In this document: positions 1 through 5,704 of the stretch, one piece after another | Numbering within the stretch: position 1 is the first letter of the stretch | Layout of the letters: each line of letters opens with the position of its first letter | Source: JBQTIM01 sp052388135 | GTDB taxonomy: Bacteria > Elusimicrobiota > Elusimicrobia > FEN-1173 | DNA length: 7,151 nt | Assembly (NCBI GenBank): GCA_052388135.1 | Contig: JBQTIM010000065.1 | Span: 1 to 7,151, forward strand | Reading direction: 5' to 3' | The notes under the pieces: model-generated | The model's input: only the letters and a program-made list of their open reading frames with translations | Databases searched by the model: none | What the model was told of the DNA's origin: nothing | Translations under genes and position numbers: made by a program

Positions 1-561
1 ACCATCACCATAGACAACCTGGTGGACACCGACGAGACCAAGATCCGCTACTTCGACAACACCAACGTCAAATTCACGGGCAGCAAGCATTTCCGGGGAA
101 AATTGGTGGTGCTGGGCAACCTCGACTTCGTGGGGAGCGGCAAGACGCCGGAGGGCCAATACTTCGCCGTCGTGCCCAACAGCGCCAAGCTGGAGTACGC
201 GAAGGACACGCCCGATTCCGCGGGCGTCAATCCCGAAGACCCGGCCGTTTACCACGACTTTCCCGGCGACGCGCCTTCGAAGCTGTACGACATCAAGGAC
301 AAGAAATGCTCCCCCATCGGCTCCTGCCCCGGCCACACGGCGGGCGGCGAGGCCCCCAGCTTCAAGGGCTTCATTTTCGTGCGCGGACAAATCTCCTGCA
401 GCGGGTCCGTCACGGTGCACGGAGCCATTTTCATGGACGAAGGATCAAGCCAGGGCGGCGGGAGCTTCAGGGTCTTTTACGACGATTCTCTCAATGTCAA
501 AATGACGGGCGGCTTGCCCACCAGGGTGTCCTGGCGGGAAGTGTCGCCGGCCTCTTTTTAG
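1..561 (+). CDS. PilX-like type IV pilus-associated protein, C-terminal part (5' end outside window)
   Basis: The reading frame is open from base 1, so this is the last 186 codons of a longer gene; the GTG at 22 is internal, not a start. The visible part is rich in beta strands, with Gly-spaced hydrophobic repeats (around residues 35-50 and again 125-147, the latter in the pattern FIFVRGQ..CSGSVTVHGAIF) that resemble a beta-helix. It ends with a short strand, SWREVSP. That C-terminal pattern is familiar from PilX-like/minor-pilin-associated proteins of T4P clusters in deltaproteobacteria-like and Elusimicrobia-like genomes. Three Cys are visible (about 103, 109, 133); the first two could form a disulfide in an exported protein. 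Its stop codon overlaps the SD of the next gene, so the two are probably in one operon with pilB nearby. The family assignment is inferred from the pattern and context; the N-terminal prepilin helix that would confirm it is not in view. Confidence 0.6.
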   Translation, partial: TITIDNLVDTDETKIRYFDNTNVKFTGSKHFRGKLVVLGNLDFVGSGKTPEGQYFAVVPNSAKLEYAKDTPDSAGVNPEDPAVYHDFPGDAPSKLYDIKDKKCSPIGSCPGHTAGGEAPSFKGFIFVRGQISCSGSVTVHGAIFMDEGSSQGGGSFRVFYDDSLNVKMTGGLPTRVSWREVSPASF

Positions 562-567
562 GAAAGG
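560..567 (+). promoter_or_regulatory. Shine-Dalgarno overlapping upstream stop codon
   Basis: AGGAAAGG lies directly on the TAG stop of the upstream gene and 7 bases before the ATG at 575. The overlap suggests the two genes are translated from one message and may be translationally coupled. It also supports 575 as the start of the HAMP protein. Confidence 0.6.
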
Positions 568-574
568 AAATCGC

Positions 575-1147
575 ATGAGCCCTTCGACCCCCCAGCGTCC
601 CTACAAGCGCCGCATCATCGTCATCAAGAAGGACTTGCAGTACAAATTCGTCTTCCTGGTCCTGGCTTGCGTGGCGGCTTCCATGGCCGCCATCGCCGCC
701 GACGTATTCCAGCTCCTGCGCGGCTTGGAAGCCGGCGGTTCGCCGGAGGTGGCCACAGGCGTTTTCGGCGACTTCCGCATCGCTTTCCTCAGCCGGGCCG
801 TGCTTTACATGACAGGCGTGGCCGTGGTGGCCTTGCTGGTCTCCCACAAGATCGCCGGCCCCCTCTACCGCTTCGAGCGGGCCATGGAGGACATTTGCAA
901 GGGCGACCTGTCGTCGCGGGTGTTCCTGCGCGCCAAGGACGAGCTGGGCGAGGTTCGGGATCTCTTCAACGAGATGGTGGCGTCCCTGCAGGTCCGGCTG
1001 GTGGAGGACAAAGAGAAAGCCGCCCGCGCGGAGCAAGCCCTGCGCTCCGCCGCCGCCGATCCCGCCGCGCCGCCCGACGTCGCGGCCAAAATCCGCTCGG
1101 CGTTGGCGGAGCTCGGGAAAATCGGGAATGGGTTCAAGCTGTCCTGA
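575..1147 (+). CDS. Two-TM HAMP-domain membrane protein of the type IV pilus locus
   Basis: A 190-residue protein. A basic N-terminal tail (PYKRRIIVIKKDLQYKF, about residues 9-25) precedes a hydrophobic TM segment at about 24-48. A short periplasmic loop (about 49-72) and a second TM (about 73-92) follow. Next is a HAMP domain at about 90-142, with the conserved Pro of its first helix (IAGPLYRFE, P96) and the DE pair (D122-E123) of its second helix. The tail (about 143-190) is charged and Ala-rich, likely helical. HAMP domains normally pass conformational signals from membrane sensors to kinase, cyclase or methyl-accepting output domains, but none is present here. The loop is too small for a ligand-binding sensor fold. 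The position between a pilus protein and pilB suggests a role in T4P assembly or its signalling; that is inference. The ATG at 575 is supported by a good SD. A truncated chemoreceptor is less likely, since the protein ends cleanly and looks like a compact family of its own. Confidence 0.75.
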   Translation: MSPSTPQRPYKRRIIVIKKDLQYKFVFLVLACVAASMAAIAADVFQLLRGLEAGGSPEVATGVFGDFRIAFLSRAVLYMTGVAVVALLVSHKIAGPLYRFERAMEDICKGDLSSRVFLRAKDELGEVRDLFNEMVASLQVRLVEDKEKAARAEQALRSAAADPAAPPDVAAKIRSALAELGKIGNGFKLS

Positions 1148-1160
1148 CGATACAATCCGC

Positions 1161-1188
1161 TTGACAAAACCCGGCTTTCTGCTAACCT
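1161..1188 (+). promoter_or_regulatory. Sigma70-like promoter upstream of pilB
   Basis: A perfect -35 hexamer TTGACA (1161-1166) is followed after 16 bp by TAACCT (1183-1188), preceded by TGC (1180-1182), i.e. an extended -10. The -10 itself matches only 3 of 6 consensus positions. This would start transcription around 1195-1200, roughly 25-30 bases before the pilB ATG, so pilB can be expressed independently of the upstream genes. Confidence 0.5.
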
Positions 1189-1225
1189 TGAATCCTCGAA
1201 CACTTTAACCAAACCGGAGCCGAAC

Positions 1226-3055
1226 ATGTCCACGCCGCGCAGCGCCGCGGGCCGCAAAACCGTCAAGGAAGTCCTGCTGGAATCCAACCTTGTTACGCCC
1301 GAGGACATGGTGTCCGCCATTGAGGAATCCAAGAAGCGGGGGGACAAGCCGCTTCAGCAGGTCGTGGTGGACATGAAGTTCGCCGCCAAGGTGGACGTCC
1401 TGCAGGCCCTGTCCCGCGAATGGCGCAACCGCGCCGTGGACCTATCCGAAATTGAAATCGATCCCGAAGTCGTGAAAGTCATGCCCGAGCAGACGGCCCG
1501 CCGCCACCTGGCGCTGCCCTTCGCCCGGGAGGACAACGTCCTCTTGGTGGCCATGGCCGACCCGCGGGACTTCTTCGTTTCCGAGGATCTGCATTTGCGC
1601 ACGGGCCTGGAGGTCCAGGGCTACCTGGCCATGCCGGAAGACATCCTTAAAGAATTGGATAAAGCCTACGGGCTGCTCACCGCCGGCGACAAGGCCGCCG
1701 AGCTCATGAAGGGCCTCGGTGAGCAGAGCGACGACGACGGCGACATTAAAGTTGAAAAGATCGAAACCAAGGCGGACCTCACCGAAATCGACGCCTCGGC
1801 CCCGGAAGTCGAAAAGATCGTGAACGCCGTCATTCTCTCGGCCCTTCAGCTGAAAGCCTCCGACATCCACATCGAGCCCTTCGAAGACCCCATGGGCAAG
1901 CTTTCGCGCCTGCTGGTGCGCTACCGCGTGGACGGCTTTCTCAGGGAAGCCGCCTTCCAGATTCCCTGGTCCTTCCGCAACGCCGTCATGGCCAAGCTGA
2001 AGATCATGACCGGCAGCATGAACATCACGGAGCGGCGCGTTCCCCAGTCGGGCCGCATCCAGGTCATGGCCAAGGGCAACCCCATCGAGTTCCGCATCGA
2101 GATCGTCCCCACGGTCTACGGCGAGGCCTCCGTCATGCGTATCCTGGACCGGAAAGCCGTCCAGGTGGACATCAACCGCCTGGGCTTCCACCCCGAGACG
2201 CTGGAGCGCTTCCTCAACCTGCTCAAGGGCGTGGGCGGAAAAAAGAACTTCGGCCTCTGCGTGGTGTGCGGCCCCACCGGGTCCGGAAAATCCACCACGC
2301 TCTACGCCGCCTTGAACCACATCAACCGGCCCGACATCAAGATTCTGACCGCCGAGAACCCCGTGGAATACAACCTGGACGGCATCGTGCAGGTGCCCGT
2401 GAACCCGGACATCAAACTGGGCGAGGACAAGTGCTTCGACTTCGCCACCGCCCTGCGCTCCTTCCTGCGGCTGGACCCCGACGTCATCATGGTGGGCGAA
2501 ATCCGCGACGAGGAGACGGCCCACATCGCCATGGAGGCCGCCATGACGGGCCACTTGGTGTTCTCCACCATCCACACCAACGATTCCCCGTCGGCCATCT
2601 CGCGCCTCACCGAGATGGGCCTGCCCGCCTTCATGGTGGCCACCACCATCAAGTGCGTCATGGCCCAGCGGCTCTGCCGCCGCGTCTGCACCGACTGCCG
2701 CGCCAAGCGGGCGCCGTATCCGGAGGAAGTGGAAATTTTCAAGGTCGGCGGCGTGGAGCTGCCCGCCGGCGCTTTCATGTATTACGGCAAAGGCTGCGAC
2801 ACCTGCGGCGGCTCCGGGTTCAAGGGACGCTGCGGCATCCACGAGCTGCTCATCATGGACGACCCCGTCCGCACCGCCACGCTCAAAGACGTCTCCGCCG
2901 ACAACATCCGCAACGTGGCCACCCAGCAGTCCCCTCAGAAGATGCGGACCATCGTGCAGGACGGCCTCGTCAAAGTGCTGCAGGGCCTCACCACGGTCAA
3001 GGAAGTTCTGGGCGGCGCCGCCGACGACACGGACACCAAGAACAAGAAAAAATAG
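1226..3055 (+). CDS. pilB: Type IV pilus assembly ATPase PilB (GspE/PulE family)
   Basis: A 609-residue cytoplasmic hexameric ATPase of the type that powers pilus extension. The N-terminal T2SSE_N/MshEN-like domain spans about 10-150 (ALPFAREDNVLLVAMADP at about 96-113). A linker with an acidic stretch (about 165-190) leads into the N2 domain (about 192-310; SDIHIEP at 212-218, ERRVPQSGRI at 269-278). The RecA-like motor domain has Walker A GPTGSGKST (349-357), an Asp-box-like ENPVEY (377-382), Walker B LDPDVIMVGEIRD (416-428) and His-box TGHLVFSTIHTND (441-453). Two CxxC pairs (C488/C491 and C524/C527) form the zinc site that marks PilB/GspE and separates them from PilT retraction ATPases. 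The length is at the upper end for PilB, with a polar Lys-rich tail. The ATG at 1226 has GGAG 6 bases upstream. Pilus-like neighbours favour PilB over the type II secretion ATPase GspE, though sequence alone does not fully exclude GspE. The usual ED of the Asp box reads EN here. Confidence 0.93.
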   Translation: MSTPRSAAGRKTVKEVLLESNLVTPEDMVSAIEESKKRGDKPLQQVVVDMKFAAKVDVLQALSREWRNRAVDLSEIEIDPEVVKVMPEQTARRHLALPFAREDNVLLVAMADPRDFFVSEDLHLRTGLEVQGYLAMPEDILKELDKAYGLLTAGDKAAELMKGLGEQSDDDGDIKVEKIETKADLTEIDASAPEVEKIVNAVILSALQLKASDIHIEPFEDPMGKLSRLLVRYRVDGFLREAAFQIPWSFRNAVMAKLKIMTGSMNITERRVPQSGRIQVMAKGNPIEFRIEIVPTVYGEASVMRILDRKAVQVDINRLGFHPETLERFLNLLKGVGGKKNFGLCVVCGPTGSGKSTTLYAALNHINRPDIKILTAENPVEYNLDGIVQVPVNPDIKLGEDKCFDFATALRSFLRLDPDVIMVGEIRDEETAHIAMEAAMTGHLVFSTIHTNDSPSAISRLTEMGLPAFMVATTIKCVMAQRLCRRVCTDCRAKRAPYPEEVEIFKVGGVELPAGAFMYYGKGCDTCGGSGFKGRCGIHELLIMDDPVRTATLKDVSADNIRNVATQQSPQKMRTIVQDGLVKVLQGLTTVKEVLGGAADDTDTKNKKK

Positions 3056-3056
3056 C

Positions 3057-3096
3057 GCGCCGGCGCCGCGGAGTTCGCGGGATCCGGCGCTGTTTT
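3057..3096 (+). terminator. Rho-independent terminator after pilB
   Basis: It starts two bases after the pilB stop. The outer stem GCGCCGG (3057-3063) pairs perfectly with CCGGCGC (3084-3090). An inner stem CCGCG (3066-3070) pairs with CGCGG (3076-3080) around a GAGTT loop. The tail is TGTTTT. The strong GC stem with a short T run separates the pilus genes from mdh. Confidence 0.75.
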
Positions 3097-3163
3097 CTCC
3101 TCGTAATTCCCCTAGATTAAGATTCTTCGCATTCCCTTCCTAATCCCAAAAACGACGGAAATT

Positions 3164-3172
3164 TGCTATATT
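3164..3172 (+). promoter_or_regulatory. Extended -10 promoter for mdh
   Basis: TGC (3164-3166) directly precedes TATATT (3167-3172), 5 of 6 matches to the sigma70 -10. No good -35 is present at 16-18 bp upstream, as expected for an extended -10 promoter. Transcription would begin around 3179, leaving a leader of about 38 bases before the mdh ATG. This also argues against the TTG at 3163 as a start. Confidence 0.5.
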
Positions 3173-3216
3173 CGCCTCGATTGCGCGGGTCGTCGCGGAA
3201 ATTGAGAGGCCTTGTC

Positions 3217-4164
3217 ATGCGAAAAAAAATCACGGTGGTGGGCGCGGGCCACGTGGGCGCCACCTTGGCCCAGCGTCTGGCCGAGCTGGAGCTGGGGGAC
3301 GTGGTCATGCTGGACATTCCCGCCACGGAAGGCATGCCGGCGGGCAAGGCCCTGGACATCCTTCAGGCGGCTCCGGTCTACGGCTACGACGGGCGGGTGA
3401 AGGGCGGGACCGAAGACGGCCTGGCCGAAGGCTCCGACATCGTGGTCATCACGGCCGGCGTGCCGCGCAAGCCCGGCATGAGCCGGGACGACCTTTTGAA
3501 CATCAACGCCGGCATCGTCAAGTCCGTGGCCGAGCGGGCCGCCCGCCATTCGCCCGATTCCATCCTCATCGTCGTTTCCAACCCCTTGGACGCCATGGCT
3601 TACGCGGCCCTCAAGGCCAGCGGGTTCCCCAAGCAGAGGGTCATCGGCATGGCGGGCGTTTTGGACGCCTCCCGCATGGCGGCGTTCGTGGCCGAGGCGC
3701 TGGACGTTTCCATTGAGAACGTCCAGCCCATGGTCCTGGGCGGCCACGGCGACGCCATGGTGCCCGTGATCCGCTACACCACCGTGGCCGGCGTTCCCGT
3801 CTCCGAGCTGCTCCCGGCCGACAAGCTGGCGGCCATCGTCCAGCGCACGCGCGACGGCGGCGCCGAGATCGTCAAACTTTTGAAAACGGGCTCCGCCTAT
3901 TACGCCCCCTCCGCCAGCGCGGCCGCCATGGTGGAAGCCATCCTCAAGGACAAGAAGCGCATCCTGCCCTGCGCGGCCTATTTGGAGGGGGAATACGGGA
4001 TGCGCGGCCTCTACCTCGGCGTGCCCGCGAAGCTGGGCGCCGCGGGCGTCGAGCAGGTTTTGGAGATTCGGCTGTCGGAGGAGGAGCGGTCCGCCCTGGA
4101 GAAATCCGCGCAAGGCGTGCGCGAGCTCATCGAGGCCATGAAACGGCTGGGGGTCGTGGCCTAG
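3217..4164 (+). CDS. mdh: Malate dehydrogenase (NAD-dependent, LDH-like type)
   Basis: A 315-residue cytosolic enzyme that interconverts malate and oxaloacetate in the TCA cycle. The Rossmann motif GAGHVG is at 9-14, and D33 at the end of the second strand predicts NAD rather than NADP. The substrate loop GVPRKPGMSRDDLL (81-94) carries R84 and R90. An Arg at the R84 position marks malate dehydrogenase; lactate dehydrogenases have Gln there. SNPLDAM (121-127), D150/R153 and the catalytic H177 in GGHGDAMVP complete the active site. The length is typical of the LDH-like MDH family. The frame is open back to a TTG at 3163, but the ATG at 3217 has GAGAGG (3204-3209) 7 bases upstream and begins directly at the conserved KKITVVGAG strand, so it is chosen as the start. 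The gene has its own promoter and is bounded by the pilB terminator upstream and a repeat element downstream, so it is probably monocistronic. Confidence 0.95.
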   Translation: MRKKITVVGAGHVGATLAQRLAELELGDVVMLDIPATEGMPAGKALDILQAAPVYGYDGRVKGGTEDGLAEGSDIVVITAGVPRKPGMSRDDLLNINAGIVKSVAERAARHSPDSILIVVSNPLDAMAYAALKASGFPKQRVIGMAGVLDASRMAAFVAEALDVSIENVQPMVLGGHGDAMVPVIRYTTVAGVPVSELLPADKLAAIVQRTRDGGAEIVKLLKTGSAYYAPSASAAAMVEAILKDKKRILPCAAYLEGEYGMRGLYLGVPAKLGAAGVEQVLEIRLSEEERSALEKSAQGVRELIEAMKRLGVVA

Positions 4165-4181
4165 CGTAGTGAGATATCAGT

Positions 4182-4301
4182 CTTTTGTCATTGCGAGCGT
4201 AGCGAAGCAATCCCAGGTTTCGCGTTAAGAGATAACATCTTTTCAGAACTTGACTCATGGGATTTCTTCGTCACAAACAACGTTCCTCGCAATGACAAAA
4301 G
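4182..4301. repeat. MITE-like/palindromic dispersed repeat with 16-bp terminal inverted repeats
   Basis: A 120-bp element whose ends are perfect 16-bp inverted repeats: CTTTTGTCATTGCGAG (4182-4197) and its complement (4286-4301). A second, inner inverted pair matches 12 of 13 bases (4203-4215 with 4258-4270). The middle (about 4216-4257) is unpaired and non-coding. From memory, repeats starting GTCATTGCGAG..GCGAAGCAATCCC are dispersed in many unrelated bacterial genomes. No transposase is inside, so any movement would need one supplied elsewhere. No clear target-site duplication flanks it. As RNA the whole unit would fold into a long hairpin just after mdh and could end or protect its transcript. 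Confidence 0.75.
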
Positions 4302-4497
4302 TAAAAAGGTGTTGGAATCGCTACACGAGCGCCTTCGCGCGCCTCGACGGATTGATTTTCGACGGGACCGGCGCAAGGCCGCGCCGGGCGCGGGAGGCCG
4401 ACCAGGCATCCGCGCGGGACGGCGCCCGAGGGCGCCTTCGAACGACGGCCATCAAGCCCGGGCCACGGCGCGGGCGCGACAAGCGGGGGGGACCGAC
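4302..4497 (+). other. GC-rich non-coding leader upstream of the PUR gene
   Basis: Together with the repeat element this makes a 333-base stretch without a convincing gene. The frame of the downstream gene is open through it, but the extra 63 residues would be an Arg/Ala/Gly/Pro-rich string with no domain-like character. A perfect hairpin GGCGCC-CGAG-GGCGCC lies at 4421-4436 without a following T run. The stretch 4485-4492 is a G run ending in A that serves as the SD for the ATG at 4498. A 13-base string, GTGTTGGAATCGC (4309-4321), recurs inside the PUR gene (4537-4549). I see no clear promoter. Confidence 0.5.
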
Positions 4498-4713
4498 ATG
4501 AGCACGGAAACGCTGCAGTGCGGTAAACGGGAATATGTGTTGGAATCGCGGGTGACCAAGAACGGCCATCGTTACCTCATGATCACGGAGAGAAGCTCGG
4601 GACGTTCCTCCAAGGTGATCGTCTTCCACGACCATTACGAGACTTTCCGAGGCGCCCTGGAAAGAACCATGGCGGCCGAGCCTCTGCCGGAAGCGGCGGT
4701 GGCGGTGGGCTGA
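4498..4713 (+). CDS. Small PUR-domain (Pur-alpha-like/DUF3276) DNA/RNA-binding protein
   Basis: 71 residues that match the pattern of one PUR repeat: strand 1 with the GKRxY signature (CGKREYVLES, 8-17), a strand HRYLMITERS (24-33), a strand SSKVIVFH (37-44), then an amphipathic helix YETFRGALERTMA (47-59). Bacterial PUR proteins are small, form intertwined dimers and bind single-stranded nucleic acids; their cellular role is poorly known. The Ala/Val/Pro tail (60-71) is probably disordered. The ATG at 4498 is preferred because a G-rich SD (4485-4492) sits 5 bases upstream and the domain begins at once; upstream in-frame codons give only a low-complexity Arg-rich string. The gene lies alone between the repeat element and coaX. 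The family call rests on pattern recognition of a short protein. Confidence 0.65.
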   Translation: MSTETLQCGKREYVLESRVTKNGHRYLMITERSSGRSSKVIVFHDHYETFRGALERTMAAEPLPEAAVAVG

Positions 4714-4716
4714 ACG

Positions 4717-4751
4717 CGGCCGCCCCGGAACGGCCGGCCGCCGGGGGCTTT
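4717..4751 (+). terminator. Possible weak terminator hairpin after the PUR gene
   Basis: Just after the stop codon, CCCCGG (4723-4728) can pair with CCGGGG (4741-4746); an alternative pairing uses the GCGGCCG at 4717-4722. Only a CTTT tail follows, so intrinsic termination would be weak. The structure may simply be a stable GC hairpin between the two genes. Confidence 0.3.
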
Positions 4752-4789
4752 ACGCCGCCCGGGTTCTCGGCCTCCCTCTCTCAACGCTT

Positions 4790-5578
4790 ATGCTGATCGC
4801 CATCGACATCGGCAACACCAACGTCGTCGCGGGGGTTTTCCCGGCGCAAGGCGGACGCCTGCCGTCCCGTCCCCGGGCCGTCTGGCGGCTGTCCACGCGC
4901 CCGGCCGACACGGCGGACGAATACGGCCTCCGCCTGCTGGATTTGCTGGAGCGGGAGCGCCTGTCCGCATCCGTTCTAACGGGAGCGGCGGTGGCCAGCG
5001 TGGTTCCTTCCCTGGACCCGGTGATCCGCGAGGCGGTCAAGAAACACCTCGGGCGGGAGGCTTTTTTCATCGGCCCCGCCACCGACACCGGCGTCAAGGT
5101 GCGGGCGGATTTCCCGGCCGAGGTGGGCGCCGACCGCATCGCCAACGCGGCGGCGGCTTTCCACCGCGTGAAGGGACCCTGCATCGTGGCCGATTTCGGC
5201 ACCGCGGCCACTTTCGACTGCGTGAACGGGCGGGGGGAATATCTCGGCGGCGTCATCGCCCCGGGTCCCCTCATGGCCGCGGAGGCTCTGGCCCGGAAAA
5301 CCGCCAAACTGCCCCTGGTGGACGTGTTCCATCCCCCTTCCTCCCCCATCGGCAGGAACACCGTGGACAGCATCTCATCGGGCCTCTATCATGGCTATGT
5401 GGGGTTAACCCGGGAGATTCTGATTCAACTTAAGAAGGCCATGAAGGGCAATCCCAAAATACTGGCCACGGGCGGCTTGGCGGGCCTCCTGGCGCCTTCC
5501 ATAAAGGGCCTGGAGGTCCTTCCCGACCTTACTTTGGAGGGGATACGCCTTATCTGGGAGAGACAAAAAGGCCTTTAA
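4790..5578 (+). CDS. coaX: Type III pantothenate kinase (CoaX)
   Basis: A 262-residue cytosolic kinase that phosphorylates pantothenate, the first step of coenzyme A synthesis. It belongs to the ASKHA (actin/sugar kinase/Hsp70) fold. The N-terminal phosphate-binding motif IDIGNTN (5-11) opens the protein. GADR at 113-116 contains the Asp proposed as catalytic base in this family, VADFGTAATFD (133-143) is the second nucleotide motif, and GGVIAPG (153-159) and the ARKTAKLP segment (168-175) are also family hallmarks. SSGLYHGYVG (196-205) and ATGGLAGLL (226-234) complete the C-terminal half. The length is normal for CoaX (about 250-260). The start is set by homology: the first beta strand begins at residue 2. 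There is no SD before the ATG; the upstream stretch is pyrimidine-rich (CCTCCCTCTCTC), so translation may be SD-independent or begin near the mRNA 5' end. Type III enzymes are generally not feedback-inhibited by CoA. Confidence 0.95.
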   Translation: MLIAIDIGNTNVVAGVFPAQGGRLPSRPRAVWRLSTRPADTADEYGLRLLDLLERERLSASVLTGAAVASVVPSLDPVIREAVKKHLGREAFFIGPATDTGVKVRADFPAEVGADRIANAAAAFHRVKGPCIVADFGTAATFDCVNGRGEYLGGVIAPGPLMAAEALARKTAKLPLVDVFHPPSSPIGRNTVDSISSGLYHGYVGLTREILIQLKKAMKGNPKILATGGLAGLLAPSIKGLEVLPDLTLEGIRLIWERQKGL

Positions 5579-5671
5579 ATCGCATATTTTTGTATTTACC
5601 ATGTAAACAACACTTGTAAAAACGTTGAAAATTGGGTATTTTGTGGACAAATCTGTGAATAAGTTGAAAAC
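5579..5671. promoter_or_regulatory. AT-rich island with two DnaA-box-like sites
   Basis: About 29% GC across 93 bases, abrupt against its GC-rich surroundings. It contains TGTGGACAA (5642-5650) and TGTGAATAA (5654-5662), same orientation, 3 bases apart. On the - strand these read TTGTCCACA and TTATTCACA; the second fits the TTATNCACA DnaA-box consensus and the first matches the form common in high-GC actinobacteria. An 8-base direct repeat GTTGAAAA flanks them (5624-5631 and 5663-5670), and a small hairpin TTTAC-CAT-GTAAA lies at 5595-5607. It could be an origin fragment, a DnaA-controlled leader for the downstream gene, or a DnaA-titrating site. DnaA binding itself is inference. Confidence 0.45.
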
Positions 5672-5691
5672 TACCGCTGTTTTACGAGGAT

Positions 5692-5698
5692 GGGGGGA
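5692..5698 (+). promoter_or_regulatory. SD that fixes the start of the outer-membrane protein gene
   Basis: GGGGGGA ends 6 bases before the ATG at 5705. An earlier in-frame ATG at 5690 overlaps this SD and would put five residues before the signal peptide, so 5705 is the better start. Confidence 0.6.
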
Positions 5699-5704
5699 AA
5701 CCAA

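Noticed and set aside
1442..2842. A long (466-codon) open frame on the - strand opposite pilB
   Set aside because: It is the antisense shadow of a GC-rich gene: His/Gly/Val-rich low-complexity translation, no domain pattern, and it lies wholly inside pilB, whose motifs are unmistakable.
3163..3216. TTG start for mdh at 3163, adding 18 residues
   Set aside because: The TTG overlaps the likely -10 promoter element, and the ATG at 3217 has a good SD and starts at the conserved Rossmann strand.
4309..4497. N-terminal extension of the PUR gene to a GTG at 4309
   Set aside because: The extra 63 residues are Arg/Ala/Gly/Pro-rich with no structure, while the ATG at 4498 has a close G-rich SD and starts the domain.
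4309..4549. 13-base direct repeat GTGTTGGAATCGC at 4309-4321 and 4537-4549
   Set aside because: One match of this length between two points in 7 kb is close to chance expectation, and nothing symmetric flanks it.
5565..5578. AAAGGCCTTT palindrome at the end of coaX as a terminator
   Set aside because: The palindrome has no loop, so it cannot form a stable RNA hairpin, and it is followed by AAAT rather than a T run.
5625..5665. Sigma70 promoter for the outer-membrane protein gene inside the AT-rich island
   Set aside because: TTGAAA and similar -35-like hexamers exist but no convincing -10 lies at 16-18 bp; AT-rich DNA yields many weak matches.
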